Both the position numbers and the translations under genes were made by a program. Source: Micromonospora haikouensis (GTDB taxonomy: Bacteria; Actinomycetota; Actinomycetes; Mycobacteriales; Micromonosporaceae). From it: a stretch of 64,000 nucleotides of DNA. The notes under the pieces were generated by a model. That model ran no database searches. It was given only the letters and a program-made list of their open reading frames with translations, and was not told where the DNA came from. This document shows, piece after piece, positions 8,505-15,805 of the stretch. Position 1 is the stretch's first letter, and each line of letters opens with the position of its first letter. The DNA lies in NCBI RefSeq assembly GCF_900091595.1, contig NZ_FMCW01000013.1, forward strand, positions 124,001 through 188,000, written 5' to 3'.

Positions 8505-8940
8505 TCGACGAGGCTAGGCAGGTCATTCCGGGATAACCCAGGCCCTCAGGGTGGCCCTCGCCACACCGACGGGCCGGCGATGCGGACACCCGGGCGACCG
8601 CCGTCACGGCCCGGCGCGGACGGGACGGGCCGGACGAACCTCCGGTACGCATCGACGGGCGCACCGGGCGGTCGACAACGTCCCGAAACCCGGGCGACCC
8701 GCCCCCTCCCCGCCCACCCCGCCGATCGGCCGACCCCGCCTCATCCGTCCGGCCCATCCCCGATGGGTGGCGGCGGGGCGGGAGGGCAGCCGGGGACCGG
8801 GGCCGTTGCCTGATTGTGATCATGGATCGGGCGTGGGACCGCCCGACGCAGGAATGCACGAGGATGGCGGGTACGTTGCCCGAACCGGGAGCCGTGCGCG
8901 TCACGGTCCCGTACGCGCCAGCCCAGGGAGGTCCGCACCG
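8505..8940. other. Divergent intergenic region without a credible gene
   Basis: This 436-nt stretch separates the lysozyme-like gene (minus) from the PAC2 gene (plus). Open frames here are short, proline-rich and lack ribosome sites, so I call none. It contains a 7-bp perfect hairpin TCGGGCG/CGCCCGA at 8827-8846 and slightly AT-richer sequence (TGATTGTGATCATGG) around 8812-8826, a likely promoter area for the PAC2 gene. Confidence 0.6.
8511..8516 (-). promoter_or_regulatory. Leaderless -10 box for the lysozyme-like gene
   Basis: TAGCCT on the minus strand sits 6 nt before the ATG at 8504, matching the TANNNT leaderless pattern; no ribosome site is present. Confidence 0.45.
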
Positions 8941-9861
8941 GTGCTCGACCCACACGAGCTCTACGAGCTCTCCGACGATCTGCCCGAACTCGGACAGCCG
9001 GTCCTGCTCCAGGCCCTCACCGGCTTCGTCGACGCCGGAAGCGCCACCCGGCTGGCCCGTGAGCAGCTGTTCTCCTCCCTCGACGCCCGCCCCGTCGCCA
9101 GCTTCGACGTCGATCAGCTCTACGACTACCGGTCCCGGCGTCCCCCGATGACCTTCGTCGAGGACCACTGGGAGGAGTACGACGCCCCCAAGCTGGAGGT
9201 GCACCTGCTGCACGACGACGACGAGACCCCGTTCCTGCTGCTCAGCGGCCCCGAGCCGGACCTGCAGTGGGAGCGGTTCGTGGCCGCGGTCGGCGGGCTG
9301 GCCGCCCGACTCGACGTCCGGCTCACCGTCGGGCTCAACTCGATCCCGATGGCGGTGCCGCACACCCGCCCGACCGGGGTGACCGCGCACGCCACCCGCC
9401 GCGAGCTGATCTCCGGGTACGAGCCGTGGCTGCAGCGCGTCCAGGTCCCCGGCAGCGTGGGGCACCTGCTGGAGTTCCGCCTCGGCGAGCAGGGCCGCGA
9501 CGCGCTCGGCTTCGCCGCCCACGTGCCGCACTACGTCGCCCAGGCCGAGTACCCGGCCGCCGCCGAGGTGCTGCTGGCAGCGGTGTCGCGCAGCACCGGC
9601 CTGCTGCTGCCCCGCGACGGCCTGCGCTCGGCCGCCGAGGTGGTGCGGGTGGAGATCGACCGGCAGGTCGCCCAGACCGAGGACGCCGCCGCCCTGGTCT
9701 CGGCCCTGGAGGAGCAGTACGACGCGTTCGCCCGGGGGCGGGGCGAGAAGAACCTGCTCGCCACCGAGGGCGGTCCGCTGCCGACCGCCGACGAGCTGGG
9801 GGCGGAGCTGGAGCGGTTCCTGGCCGAGCAGGGCCGGCCGGGCGACACCCCGGGCAGCTGA
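8941..9861 (+). CDS. PAC2 family protein
   Basis: A 306-residue protein of the PAC2 family, named after a eukaryotic proteasome-assembly chaperone. The GTG start at 8941 has GGGAGG 8 nt upstream, so the in-frame extension further 5' is not used. Family hallmarks are PVLLQALTGFVDAG near residue 20, LYDYRSRRP near 60, and GLNSIPMAVPHTRPTGVTAH near 132. The C-terminal ~60 residues are a charged helical tail (DGLRSAAEVVRVEIDRQVAQ onward). Actinobacteria have 20S proteasomes, so a chaperone-like role is often supposed but is not demonstrated. xth follows 37 nt downstream. Confidence 0.9.
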   Translation: MLDPHELYELSDDLPELGQPVLLQALTGFVDAGSATRLAREQLFSSLDARPVASFDVDQLYDYRSRRPPMTFVEDHWEEYDAPKLEVHLLHDDDETPFLLLSGPEPDLQWERFVAAVGGLAARLDVRLTVGLNSIPMAVPHTRPTGVTAHATRRELISGYEPWLQRVQVPGSVGHLLEFRLGEQGRDALGFAAHVPHYVAQAEYPAAAEVLLAAVSRSTGLLLPRDGLRSAAEVVRVEIDRQVAQTEDAAALVSALEEQYDAFARGRGEKNLLATEGGPLPTADELGAELERFLAEQGRPGDTPGS

Positions 9862-9898
9862 CCGGGCGGCCGGGGCGGGGATGCGGCAGGCTGGAGGC

Positions 9899-10696
9899 AT
9901 GCGCCTGGCGACCTGGAACGTGAACTCGGTGAAGGCCCGCCTGCCCCGGCTGCTCGACTGGCTGGCCACCACCGCCCCCGACGTCGTCTGCCTCCAGGAG
10001 ACGAAGTGCCCGGACGGGGCGTTCCCGGTGGCCGAGGTCGGCGAGCTGGGCTACACGGTGGCCAGCCACAGCGACGGCCGGTGGAACGGGGTGGCGATCC
10101 TGTCCCGGGTCGGGCTGGCCGACGTGACGGTCGGCTTCCCCGGCGAGCCGGGCTTCCCCGAGCCGGAGGCCCGGGCCGTCTCGGCCACCTGCGACGGGCT
10201 GCGGGTCTGGTCCGTGTACGTGCCGAACGGCCGCGCCCTCGACGACCCGCACTACGCGTACAAGCTGGCCTGGTTCGCCGCCCTGCGCGACGCGCTGGAG
10301 CAGGAGCTGACCGGCGGGCTGCCGCTGGCCGTCTGCGGCGACTTCAACGTCGCCCCGACCGACGCCGACGTGTGGGACCCCGCCCTGTTCGTCACCTCCA
10401 CCCACGTCACGCCGGCCGAGCGGGCCGCCCTCGCCGCCCTGCGCGACCTGGGGCTGGCCGACGTGGTGCCGACCCCGATGAAGGGGCCGCACCCGTTCAC
10501 CTACTGGGACTACCGGGCCGGGATGTTCCACCAGAACAAGGGCATGCGCATCGACCTGGTCTACGCGTCCGCGCCGTTCGCCCGCGCGGTCCGGGCCGCG
10601 TACGTCGACCGGGAGGCCCGCAAGGGCAAGGGTCCCTCCGACCACGCCCCGATCGTGGTGGACGCCGACCTGGTCCCGGCCGTGGAGGCGTTCTGA
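9899..10696 (+). CDS. xth: Exodeoxyribonuclease III
   Basis: A 265-residue AP endonuclease/3'-5' exonuclease of the EEP family, used in base-excision repair. The N-terminus RLATWNVNSVKARLP, the metal ligand Glu in CLQETKCPD near 38, GDFNVAPTD near 148, the RIDLVYAS segment near 215 and the terminal SDHAPI with the catalytic Asp-His are all present. I choose ATG 9899 because family members begin there; a GGAGG lies only 1 nt before it, too close for a normal ribosome site, so the in-frame ATG at 9881 remains possible and would add six residues. Confidence 0.92.
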   Translation: MRLATWNVNSVKARLPRLLDWLATTAPDVVCLQETKCPDGAFPVAEVGELGYTVASHSDGRWNGVAILSRVGLADVTVGFPGEPGFPEPEARAVSATCDGLRVWSVYVPNGRALDDPHYAYKLAWFAALRDALEQELTGGLPLAVCGDFNVAPTDADVWDPALFVTSTHVTPAERAALAALRDLGLADVVPTPMKGPHPFTYWDYRAGMFHQNKGMRIDLVYASAPFARAVRAAYVDREARKGKGPSDHAPIVVDADLVPAVEAF

Positions 10697-10697
10697 G

Positions 10698-10703
10698 TAG
10701 GGT
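10698..10703 (+). promoter_or_regulatory. Leaderless -10 box for mhuD
   Basis: TAGGGT starts 2 nt after the xth stop and ends 6 nt before the mhuD ATG at 10710, with no usable ribosome site between. It would give the gene its own leaderless transcript despite the 13-nt gap to xth. Confidence 0.4.
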
Positions 10704-10709
10704 GGGGCC

Positions 10710-11042
10710 ATGGCAGTCGTGAAGATCAACGCGATCGATGTCCCCGAGGGCGCGGGCGAGGAGCTGGAGCGGCGGTTCGCGGCGCGGGCCGGCGCGGTGG
10801 AGGGCTCCCCCGGCTTCCTCGGCTTCGAGCTGCTGCGCCCGGTCGGCGGCGAGACGCGCTACTTCGTCTACACGCGCTGGGAGTCGGAGGAGGCGTACCA
10901 GAACTGGGCGGCCGGGCCGGCGCGGGCCGCGCACGCGGGTGGCGCGGGCGGCGAGCAGCGACGCCCGGTCTCCACCGGCGCGACCCTGCTGGAGTTCGAG
11001 GTGGTCCAGCAGGTGCCGGCCGCCGACGGGCAGGGGTCCTGA
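10710..11042 (+). CDS. mhuD: MhuD-like haem oxygenase (ABM fold)
   Basis: A 110-residue dimeric alpha-beta-barrel protein that strongly resembles Mycobacterium tuberculosis MhuD, the enzyme that opens haem to mycobilins and releases iron without carbon monoxide. It begins MAVVKINAIDVP. The three residues MhuD needs are at the same numbers: N7, W66 (WAAGPA) and the haem-ligand H75 (AAHAG). SPGFLGFELLRPV near 33-45 and TGATLLEFEVV near the C-terminus also match. It differs by a Gly-rich insertion after H75. It lies 13 nt downstream of xth. Haem degradation is inferred from these residues; other ABM proteins do different chemistry. Confidence 0.82.
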   Translation: MAVVKINAIDVPEGAGEELERRFAARAGAVEGSPGFLGFELLRPVGGETRYFVYTRWESEEAYQNWAAGPARAAHAGGAGGEQRRPVSTGATLLEFEVVQQVPAADGQGS

Positions 11043-11058
11043 CCCCGGGGTCGACCCG

Positions 11059-11772
11059 TCACGGCACTGCCGGGGCGGCCGACCGCCAGCCCGCCCGGTG
11101 CAGCCGTTCGGCGCCGTCGAGCAGCAGGTCGAGGGCGAACTCGAACTCGAACTGCTCGTCGCAGCCCTGACCCACGGCCGCCAGGTCGCCCCCGGTGGCC
11201 GCGGTGGCGATGGCCAGGATGTGCGGGAACCGCCGCGCGAACTCGCGTGCCGTCGCCTCCTGCTCGTCCGGGGCGGGCGGTCGCGGAGCGGCCGGCCCGG
11301 GGGCGTTGAACAGCTCGGGGCTGAAGCCCCAGACCCGGTTGCCCAGGGCGTGCATGACGTGGTGGGTGAGGTCGGCGGAGAAGCCGCCGGCCAGGAACGC
11401 GCCGGCCAGCGAGTCGAGATGGGCCAGGACGGTCGGCGTCCGGCTGGTGCGCGACTCGATGGCCTGCCGCGCCCAGGGGTGCCGGAGCACCATTCGCCGC
11501 GCCGCGAGCACCCGCTGCCGCACCGCGCTCTTCCAGTGCAGGCCCGGCTCCGGCGGCGCGATCCCGGCGATGACGGTGTCCACCATCCCGTCGAGCAGTT
11601 CCTCCTTGTCGGCGACGTGCTTGTAGAGCGCCATCGGCACCACGCCCAGGTCCTGGGCGAGCCGCCGCATGCTCACCGCCGCGATTCCGGCCTCGTCGGC
11701 GAGCGAGACGGCCGCCCGTAGCACGCGTTCCCGGTTGAGCCGCTCGCGCGCACCCACGTCGAAGCCCGGCAT
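11059..11772 (-). CDS. TetR family transcriptional regulator
   Basis: A 237-residue repressor. I start at ATG 11772, which has GGAGGA 7 nt upstream. The N-terminal helix-turn-helix spans about residues 10-56 (RVLRAAVSLADEAGIAAVSM, then RRLAQDLGVVPMALYKHVAD). The C-terminal domain (AIESRTSRTPTVLAHLDSLA, then THHVMHALGNRVWGF) is the TetR_C type typical of tetracycline-repressor relatives and would bind a ligand. It is divergent from the DUF4386 gene, and two matching 17-nt palindromes lie between them, so it very likely represses both itself and that gene. The ligand is unknown. Confidence 0.9.
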   Translation of the reverse strand: MPGFDVGARERLNRERVLRAAVSLADEAGIAAVSMRRLAQDLGVVPMALYKHVADKEELLDGMVDTVIAGIAPPEPGLHWKSAVRQRVLAARRMVLRHPWARQAIESRTSRTPTVLAHLDSLAGAFLAGGFSADLTHHVMHALGNRVWGFSPELFNAPGPAAPRPPAPDEQEATAREFARRFPHILAIATAATGGDLAAVGQGCDEQFEFEFALDLLLDGAERLHRAGWRSAAPAVP

Positions 11773-11801
11773 GACAAGTCCTCCACGATCGCGCCCTTGA
11801 C

Positions 11802-11818
11802 GGTTTACGCCGTACACC
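11802..11818. promoter_or_regulatory. Predicted TetR operator O1
   Basis: GGTTTACG-C-CGTACACC is a 17-nt palindrome with one mismatch between arms. Its right arm is identical to that of the second site. It lies 30 nt upstream of the TetR start codon. Confidence 0.7.
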
Positions 11819-11835
11819 TTACCGTGGGCCGCGAA

Positions 11836-11852
11836 GGTGTACGACGTACACC
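11836..11852. promoter_or_regulatory. Predicted TetR operator O2
   Basis: GGTGTACG-A-CGTACACC is a perfect 8+8 palindrome around one base, centred 34 bp from O1 and 28 nt upstream of the DUF4386 start codon. Two same-sequence sites in the divergent promoter are the expected layout for autoregulation plus control of the neighbour. Confidence 0.75.
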
Positions 11853-11879
11853 TCGCCGCCGGGGAAGGGGAGGGTGGAG

Positions 11880-12638
11880 ATGACCGCCAGCACGGGAACC
11901 AAAGCCACACGGATGCGGGTGGGCTCGCCCGGGAGGAGGACGGCGCTGGTCGCGGGCGTGTTCTACCTGATCACCTTCCTCGCCTCGCTCCCCGCCGTGG
12001 CGCTCATCGACCCGGTGCTCAGCAACCCCGACTACATCGTCAGCGCCGGCAGCGACACCCGGGTGATCGCGGGCTGCCTGCTCGACCTCGTCAACGCCGT
12101 CGCCTGCGTGGGCACGGCCGTCGCGCTCTTCCCCGTGGTCAGGCGTCAGCACGAGGCCGCCGCGCTCGGCTTCGTCACCGCCCGCGTCCTCGAAGCCGCG
12201 ATCATCGTCGTGGGCGTCGCGAGCCTGCTGGCGGTGGTGACGCTGCGGCAGCAGTTCACCTCCACGGCCGGCACCGACGCCCCCACCCTCGTCGCCGTCG
12301 GCGCGTCGCTCGTCGCGGTCCGCGACTGGACGTTCCTGCTCGGCCCCGGCCTCGTCCCCGCCGCCAACGCGCTGCTGCTCGGCTACCTGATGTACCGCTC
12401 CGCGCTCGTGCCCCGGATCATTCCCGTGCTCGGGCTCGTCGGGGCGCCCCTGCTCGTCGCCTCGGCCGTGGCCACCATGTTCGGGCTCAACGAGCAGGCG
12501 TCCGCGCTCTCGGCGGTGCTGACCATCCCGGTGGCCGCGTGGGAGCTGTCGCTCGGGGTCTGGCTGGTCGTCAAGGGCTTCCGGCCGGCCGGGCTATTTG
12601 CGTTGCCCACCTCCGGGCCCGTGTCTACTGTGCGGTGA
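11880..12638 (+). CDS. DUF4386 family integral membrane protein
   Basis: A 252-residue membrane protein with about six hydrophobic helices. The ATG at 11880 follows GGGGAGG with a 6-nt spacer; a GTG two codons upstream is too close to that site. RRTALVAGVFYLITFLASLP near residue 20 and LLGYLMYRSALVPRIIPVLG near 165 match DUF4386, a family of unknown function common in actinobacteria. The product probably responds to whatever the divergent TetR protein senses. Its stop overlaps the start of the VOC gene (TGATG), so the two are coupled. Confidence 0.85.
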   Translation: MTASTGTKATRMRVGSPGRRTALVAGVFYLITFLASLPAVALIDPVLSNPDYIVSAGSDTRVIAGCLLDLVNAVACVGTAVALFPVVRRQHEAAALGFVTARVLEAAIIVVGVASLLAVVTLRQQFTSTAGTDAPTLVAVGASLVAVRDWTFLLGPGLVPAANALLLGYLMYRSALVPRIIPVLGLVGAPLLVASAVATMFGLNEQASALSAVLTIPVAAWELSLGVWLVVKGFRPAGLFALPTSGPVSTVR

Positions 12639-13348
12639 TGCCCTCGCCACTGCTCACGGTGACCTTCGACGCGCACGACACCGTTCGCCTGGCGCGGTTC
12701 TGGGCCGGCATGCTCGGCCGGGAGGTCACCGGGGACGCCCGTGGCGCGCTCCTCCCCGGCGACGACACCAAGCCCAGCCTCAGGTTCGTCCCGAGCCCCA
12801 CCGAGAAGGCGGGAGCCAACCGCCTGCACCTGCACCTGACCAGCACCGACCCCGCCGACCAGCAGCGCCTGGTGACGACGGCACTGGGGCTCGGCGGCGG
12901 CCACCTCGACGTCGGGCAGCGCCCCGAGGAGGGGCACATCGTGCTGGCCGACCCCGAGGGCAACGAGTTCTGCGTGATCGAGCCGGGCAACCGCTTCCTC
13001 GCCGGGTGCGGCCTGCTCGGGGAGCTGGCCTGCGACGGCACCCGCGAGGTCGGCCTGTTCTGGAGCCGGGCGCTGGACTGGCCGCTGGTGTGGGACCAGG
13101 ACGAGGAGACCGCCATCCAGTCACCGCACGGTGGCACGAAGGTCGCGTGGGGCGGCCCGCCCGTGGCCCCGAAGACGGCACGCAACCGGCAACGCTTCGA
13201 CCTCGCCCCGCCCGCAGGCGACCAGCAAGCCGAGGTCGACCGGCTGGTCGCCCTCGGGGCGACCCGGCTGGAGACGGGCGCGGACGGTGCGGTCGTCCTG
13301 ACCGACCCCGACGGCAACGAGTTCACCCTGCCCGCCCCGCCTCGGTGA
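12638..13348 (+). CDS. VOC family (glyoxalase-like) protein, two domains
   Basis: A 236-residue protein made of two vicinal-oxygen-chelate (glyoxalase-like) modules, roughly 1-115 and 125-236. Each has the signature end of such a module: VLADPEGNEFCVIEP near 105-120 and VLTDPDGNEFTLP at the C-terminus. LARFWAGMLGRE near 20 is the helix that opens module one. Such proteins bind metals and small molecules and include dioxygenases, glyoxalases and drug-binding resistance proteins. The ATG shares its A with the stop of the DUF4386 gene, placing it in the TetR-controlled unit. The substrate is unknown. Confidence 0.85.
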   Translation: MPSPLLTVTFDAHDTVRLARFWAGMLGREVTGDARGALLPGDDTKPSLRFVPSPTEKAGANRLHLHLTSTDPADQQRLVTTALGLGGGHLDVGQRPEEGHIVLADPEGNEFCVIEPGNRFLAGCGLLGELACDGTREVGLFWSRALDWPLVWDQDEETAIQSPHGGTKVAWGGPPVAPKTARNRQRFDLAPPAGDQQAEVDRLVALGATRLETGADGAVVLTDPDGNEFTLPAPPR

Positions 13349-13402
13349 TCATGAGAAAGGCGGCAGAGTCGATCTCGGCGATGACGCGAACCTCTTGATC
13401 AC
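13345..13402. terminator. Inverted repeat carrying both converging stop codons
   Basis: GTGATCATGAG (13345-13355) and CTCTTGATCAC (13392-13402) pair at 10 of 11 positions across a 36-nt spacer. The left arm contains the TGA of the VOC gene and the right arm the TGA of the sortase gene. It probably acts as a bidirectional terminator, or is a short intergenic repeat shared by relatives. Confidence 0.5.
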
Positions 13403-14088
13403 CGCGGCTGCCGGGGGTCGGGGGGCAGGAGGGTGGCGAAGGCGATGACGTTGTCGGCGTAGCCCGTGCGGCCGCCGACCCACGCGCCGCCGCAGGTGAT
13501 GAGCCGAAGCTCCGGCGGGCCGTCGTCGCCGTACACCCGGTCGGCGGGCAGCTCGTCCTTGCCGAAGTGCTCGACGGAGTCCACCGCGAAGACCGCCACG
13601 TCGCCGTCGGCGCGGGTCACCTCGATCCGGTCGCCGGCCCGCAGCCTGCCCAGGTCGTAGAAGACGGCCGGACCGTCGCGGGTGTCCACGTGGCCGACGA
13701 TGACGGCCCGGCCCGGCTCGCCGGGGATCACGCTGCGGTCGTACCAGCCGGTCTCGGCGGCGGCGCTCAGCGGCGGCACGGCGATCGACCCGTCGGCCGC
13801 CTGCCCGACCGGGCCGACGGGCGCGGACACCCGGATCGCCGGCACCCGGAGGCTCACCGGTCGGCCCACGGCCGGACGGGGCGCGTCGTCGACGGCGGCT
13901 GCCGCCCGTTCGGCCGGCCGGGTCGCCCACTCGAACGGCCCCGCCGCGCGGCCGAGGCCGGCGCCGGTGGCGAAGACGCCGAGCAGCACCAGGGCCACGG
14001 CCGCCGGCACCGACCAGGGCCGGCGGCGGCCGTCCAACCCGGTGGTACGCGCGGACGCCGCGCCCGGGGCGGTACCTGCCGACGCCAC
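13399..14088 (-). CDS. Class F sortase
   Basis: A transpeptidase of about 229 residues that anchors surface proteins to the cell wall. A single N-terminal transmembrane helix (VPAAVALVLLGVFATGAGLG, about 27-46) places it in the membrane with the catalytic domain outside. H133 in VIVGHVDT, C199 in LITCGG and R207 in GAWVGGR form the sortase His-Cys-Arg triad, and the short compact domain fits class F. I start at GTG 14088, with TGAGG upstream and 8 nt after the stop of the presumed substrate gene; a downstream TTG start is possible. The start is uncertain, the function is not. Confidence 0.85.
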   Translation of the reverse strand: MASAGTAPGAASARTTGLDGRRRPWSVPAAVALVLLGVFATGAGLGRAAGPFEWATRPAERAAAAVDDAPRPAVGRPVSLRVPAIRVSAPVGPVGQAADGSIAVPPLSAAAETGWYDRSVIPGEPGRAVIVGHVDTRDGPAVFYDLGRLRAGDRIEVTRADGDVAVFAVDSVEHFGKDELPADRVYGDDGPPELRLITCGGAWVGGRTGYADNVIAFATLLPPDPRQPR

Positions 14089-14096
14089 GGCCGGCC

Positions 14097-14822
14097 TCAG
14101 CTGCGGTTTCCGCCGCGGCGGGACCGCGGTCGACGGGCCGTGGCCACGCCGATCGTCACCCCGGCCACGGTCAACGCCACGCCGCCCGGCAGCAGCAGCC
14201 CGTCGGTGGCGCCCCGGGCGGTGCCACCGAAGCCCGTGTTCGGCCCCCGGCTGGGATGGTGCGTCGGCGGGTACGTCGGATGGTGGGTCGGCTGGTAGGT
14301 CGGCTTGTGGGTGGGCGCGGGCGAGGGCTGCTTCTTGACCACCTGGAGCATCGTGGTGGCGGTCTCGCCGCCCCGGCATTCGAGCTTGACCCGGTAGTTG
14401 CCCGGCCAGATGCGCTCGCGGACCATCGGGGTGCCGGTGAGCAGGCCACGCTGCGGGTGCACGGCGACCCGGCCGAAGGCGTCGGAGACCACGATCGCCG
14501 GCACCGAGTTGTCGTGGCAGCTCGCCCGGATGCCCACGAGGTAGCCGGGCTGCACGGTGCTGGGGGTGACCTCGACGAAGACGAGCCAGCCGGGCTGCGA
14601 GCCGGGCTGCTGCCCACCGGCCGGGCCGGGCGGGCCGACCGGGGGCTCGGGGACGGGGGCGGCCACGGGGACGGCCTCGGGTGCCCCGGCGGCCCGCGCG
14701 CCCGCCGCGAGCGGGCCGGCGAACGCGGCGACGGCGACGGCGAACGCGGCGCCGATCCGCGCGGCCAGCCCCGTGCCGGGGCCCGTGGCCGGTCCGGCGC
14801 ACTGGTGCGTGGCTGCCCCCAT
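14097..14822 (-). CDS. Secreted cell-wall protein, probable sortase substrate
   Basis: A 241-residue surface protein. ATG 14822 follows GGAGGGG. It has a signal peptide (about 1-46), a Pro/Ala/Gly linker, a folded domain of about 90 residues (VFVEVTPSTVQPGYLVGIRA to MLQVVKKQ), a Pro/Thr/His/Tyr stalk with repeats of PTHHP and PTYPP (about 168-190), then GPNTGFGG (193-200), a hydrophobic helix and a basic tail RRPRSRRGG. That order (polar motif, membrane helix, arginines) is a cell-wall sorting signal, although the motif is NTGFGG rather than LPXTG. The adjacent class F sortase is the natural partner. What the protein binds is unknown. Confidence 0.75.
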   Translation of the reverse strand: MGAATHQCAGPATGPGTGLAARIGAAFAVAVAAFAGPLAAGARAAGAPEAVPVAAPVPEPPVGPPGPAGGQQPGSQPGWLVFVEVTPSTVQPGYLVGIRASCHDNSVPAIVVSDAFGRVAVHPQRGLLTGTPMVRERIWPGNYRVKLECRGGETATTMLQVVKKQPSPAPTHKPTYQPTHHPTYPPTHHPSRGPNTGFGGTARGATDGLLLPGGVALTVAGVTIGVATARRPRSRRGGNRS

Positions 14823-14951
14823 GACCCCTCCGGCGCGGTAGTGCGTCGCCGGGCAGCGGCCCGCCCGGCCTGCCGTACGGGATGAATCTTCTCATCCCCG
14901 GTCGTACCTCACAGCCGATCCGGCGCGCTGGTCGCGTACGCTCGGACCGCT

Positions 14952-15668
14952 GTGACCTCCACCGAAGCGAACCCCGTCGTGACCGTGCCGCCGCACGCGT
15001 CGCGGATCCGCACCTTCCACCCCCGCCGGGGCCGGATGACCGGCCGCCAGCTCGACGCCCTCGACCGGCTCTGGTCGGCGCACGGCCTGACGGTCGCCGA
15101 CGATCCCGCCGCCGCGCCCGTGGACCTGCCGGCGCTGTTCGGCCGCCGGGCCCCGATCGTGCTGGAGATCGGGTCGGGGATGGGGGACGCCACGGCCGCG
15201 ATGGCCGCCGCCGACCCAGGCCGAGACTATCTGGCGGTCGAGGTGCACACGCCGGGAATCGCCAACCTGTTGGGGCTGGTGGAGCGCCTCGGGCTGGGCA
15301 ACGTACGGGTCGCCCAGGGCGACGCGCTGGACCTGGTCCGGGCGCTGCCCGACGGGTCGCTGGACGCGGTGCACGTCTTCTTCCCCGACCCGTGGCCCAA
15401 GTCGCGGCACCACAAGCGGCGGATCATCCAGCCGACGCACGTGGCGCTGCTGCGCTCCCGGCTGACGCCCGGCGGGACGCTGCACTGCGCCACCGACTGG
15501 GCCGAGTACGCGGAGTCGATGCGCGAGACGCTGACCGCCGACCCGGGGCTGGTGGACGTGCACGGCGGGTACGCCCCGCGCCCGGAGCACCGGCCGGTGA
15601 CCAAGTTCGAGCGGCGCGCGCTGACGGCGGGCCGCCCGGTGTTCGACCTGGTCCACCGCCGCGCGTGA
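14952..15668 (+). CDS. trmB: tRNA (guanine(46)-N7)-methyltransferase
   Basis: A 238-residue SAM-dependent enzyme that methylates G46 in the tRNA variable loop. The SAM-binding glycines are in LEIGSGMGDAT near residue 75, and the family signature FFPDPWPKSRHHKRRI lies near 140-155, with the C-terminal TKFERRAL motif near 220. The GTG at 14952 has a TACGCT box 9 nt upstream and no ribosome site, so it may be leaderless. It stands alone, followed by a strong hairpin at 15709. Confidence 0.95.
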   Translation: MTSTEANPVVTVPPHASRIRTFHPRRGRMTGRQLDALDRLWSAHGLTVADDPAAAPVDLPALFGRRAPIVLEIGSGMGDATAAMAAADPGRDYLAVEVHTPGIANLLGLVERLGLGNVRVAQGDALDLVRALPDGSLDAVHVFFPDPWPKSRHHKRRIIQPTHVALLRSRLTPGGTLHCATDWAEYAESMRETLTADPGLVDVHGGYAPRPEHRPVTKFERRALTAGRPVFDLVHRRA

Positions 15669-15708
15669 GGGTGCCGGCCGAGGCACGCCGCGCGGTGCGT
15701 GCGGTGCA

Positions 15709-15756
15709 AGGAAGGGCCCCCTGTTAACGCATTCTGTTGCACAGGGGGCCCTTCCT
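15709..15756. terminator. Perfect 16-bp hairpin (GGGCCC-rich), terminator or repeat element
   Basis: AGGAAGGGCCCCCTGT (15709-15724) and its exact reverse complement (15741-15756) flank a 16-nt loop. It lies 41 nt after trmB and 50 nt before the helicase gene. The symmetry lets it work on either strand. I recall similar GGAAGGGCCC elements in Micromonospora intergenic regions, so it may be one copy of a dispersed family; I could not check. Confidence 0.65.
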
Positions 15757-15805
15757 AACACCCGGTTGGCGCGGAGGGGCCTGCGACAGGCACGATGGAC
15801 GGGCT

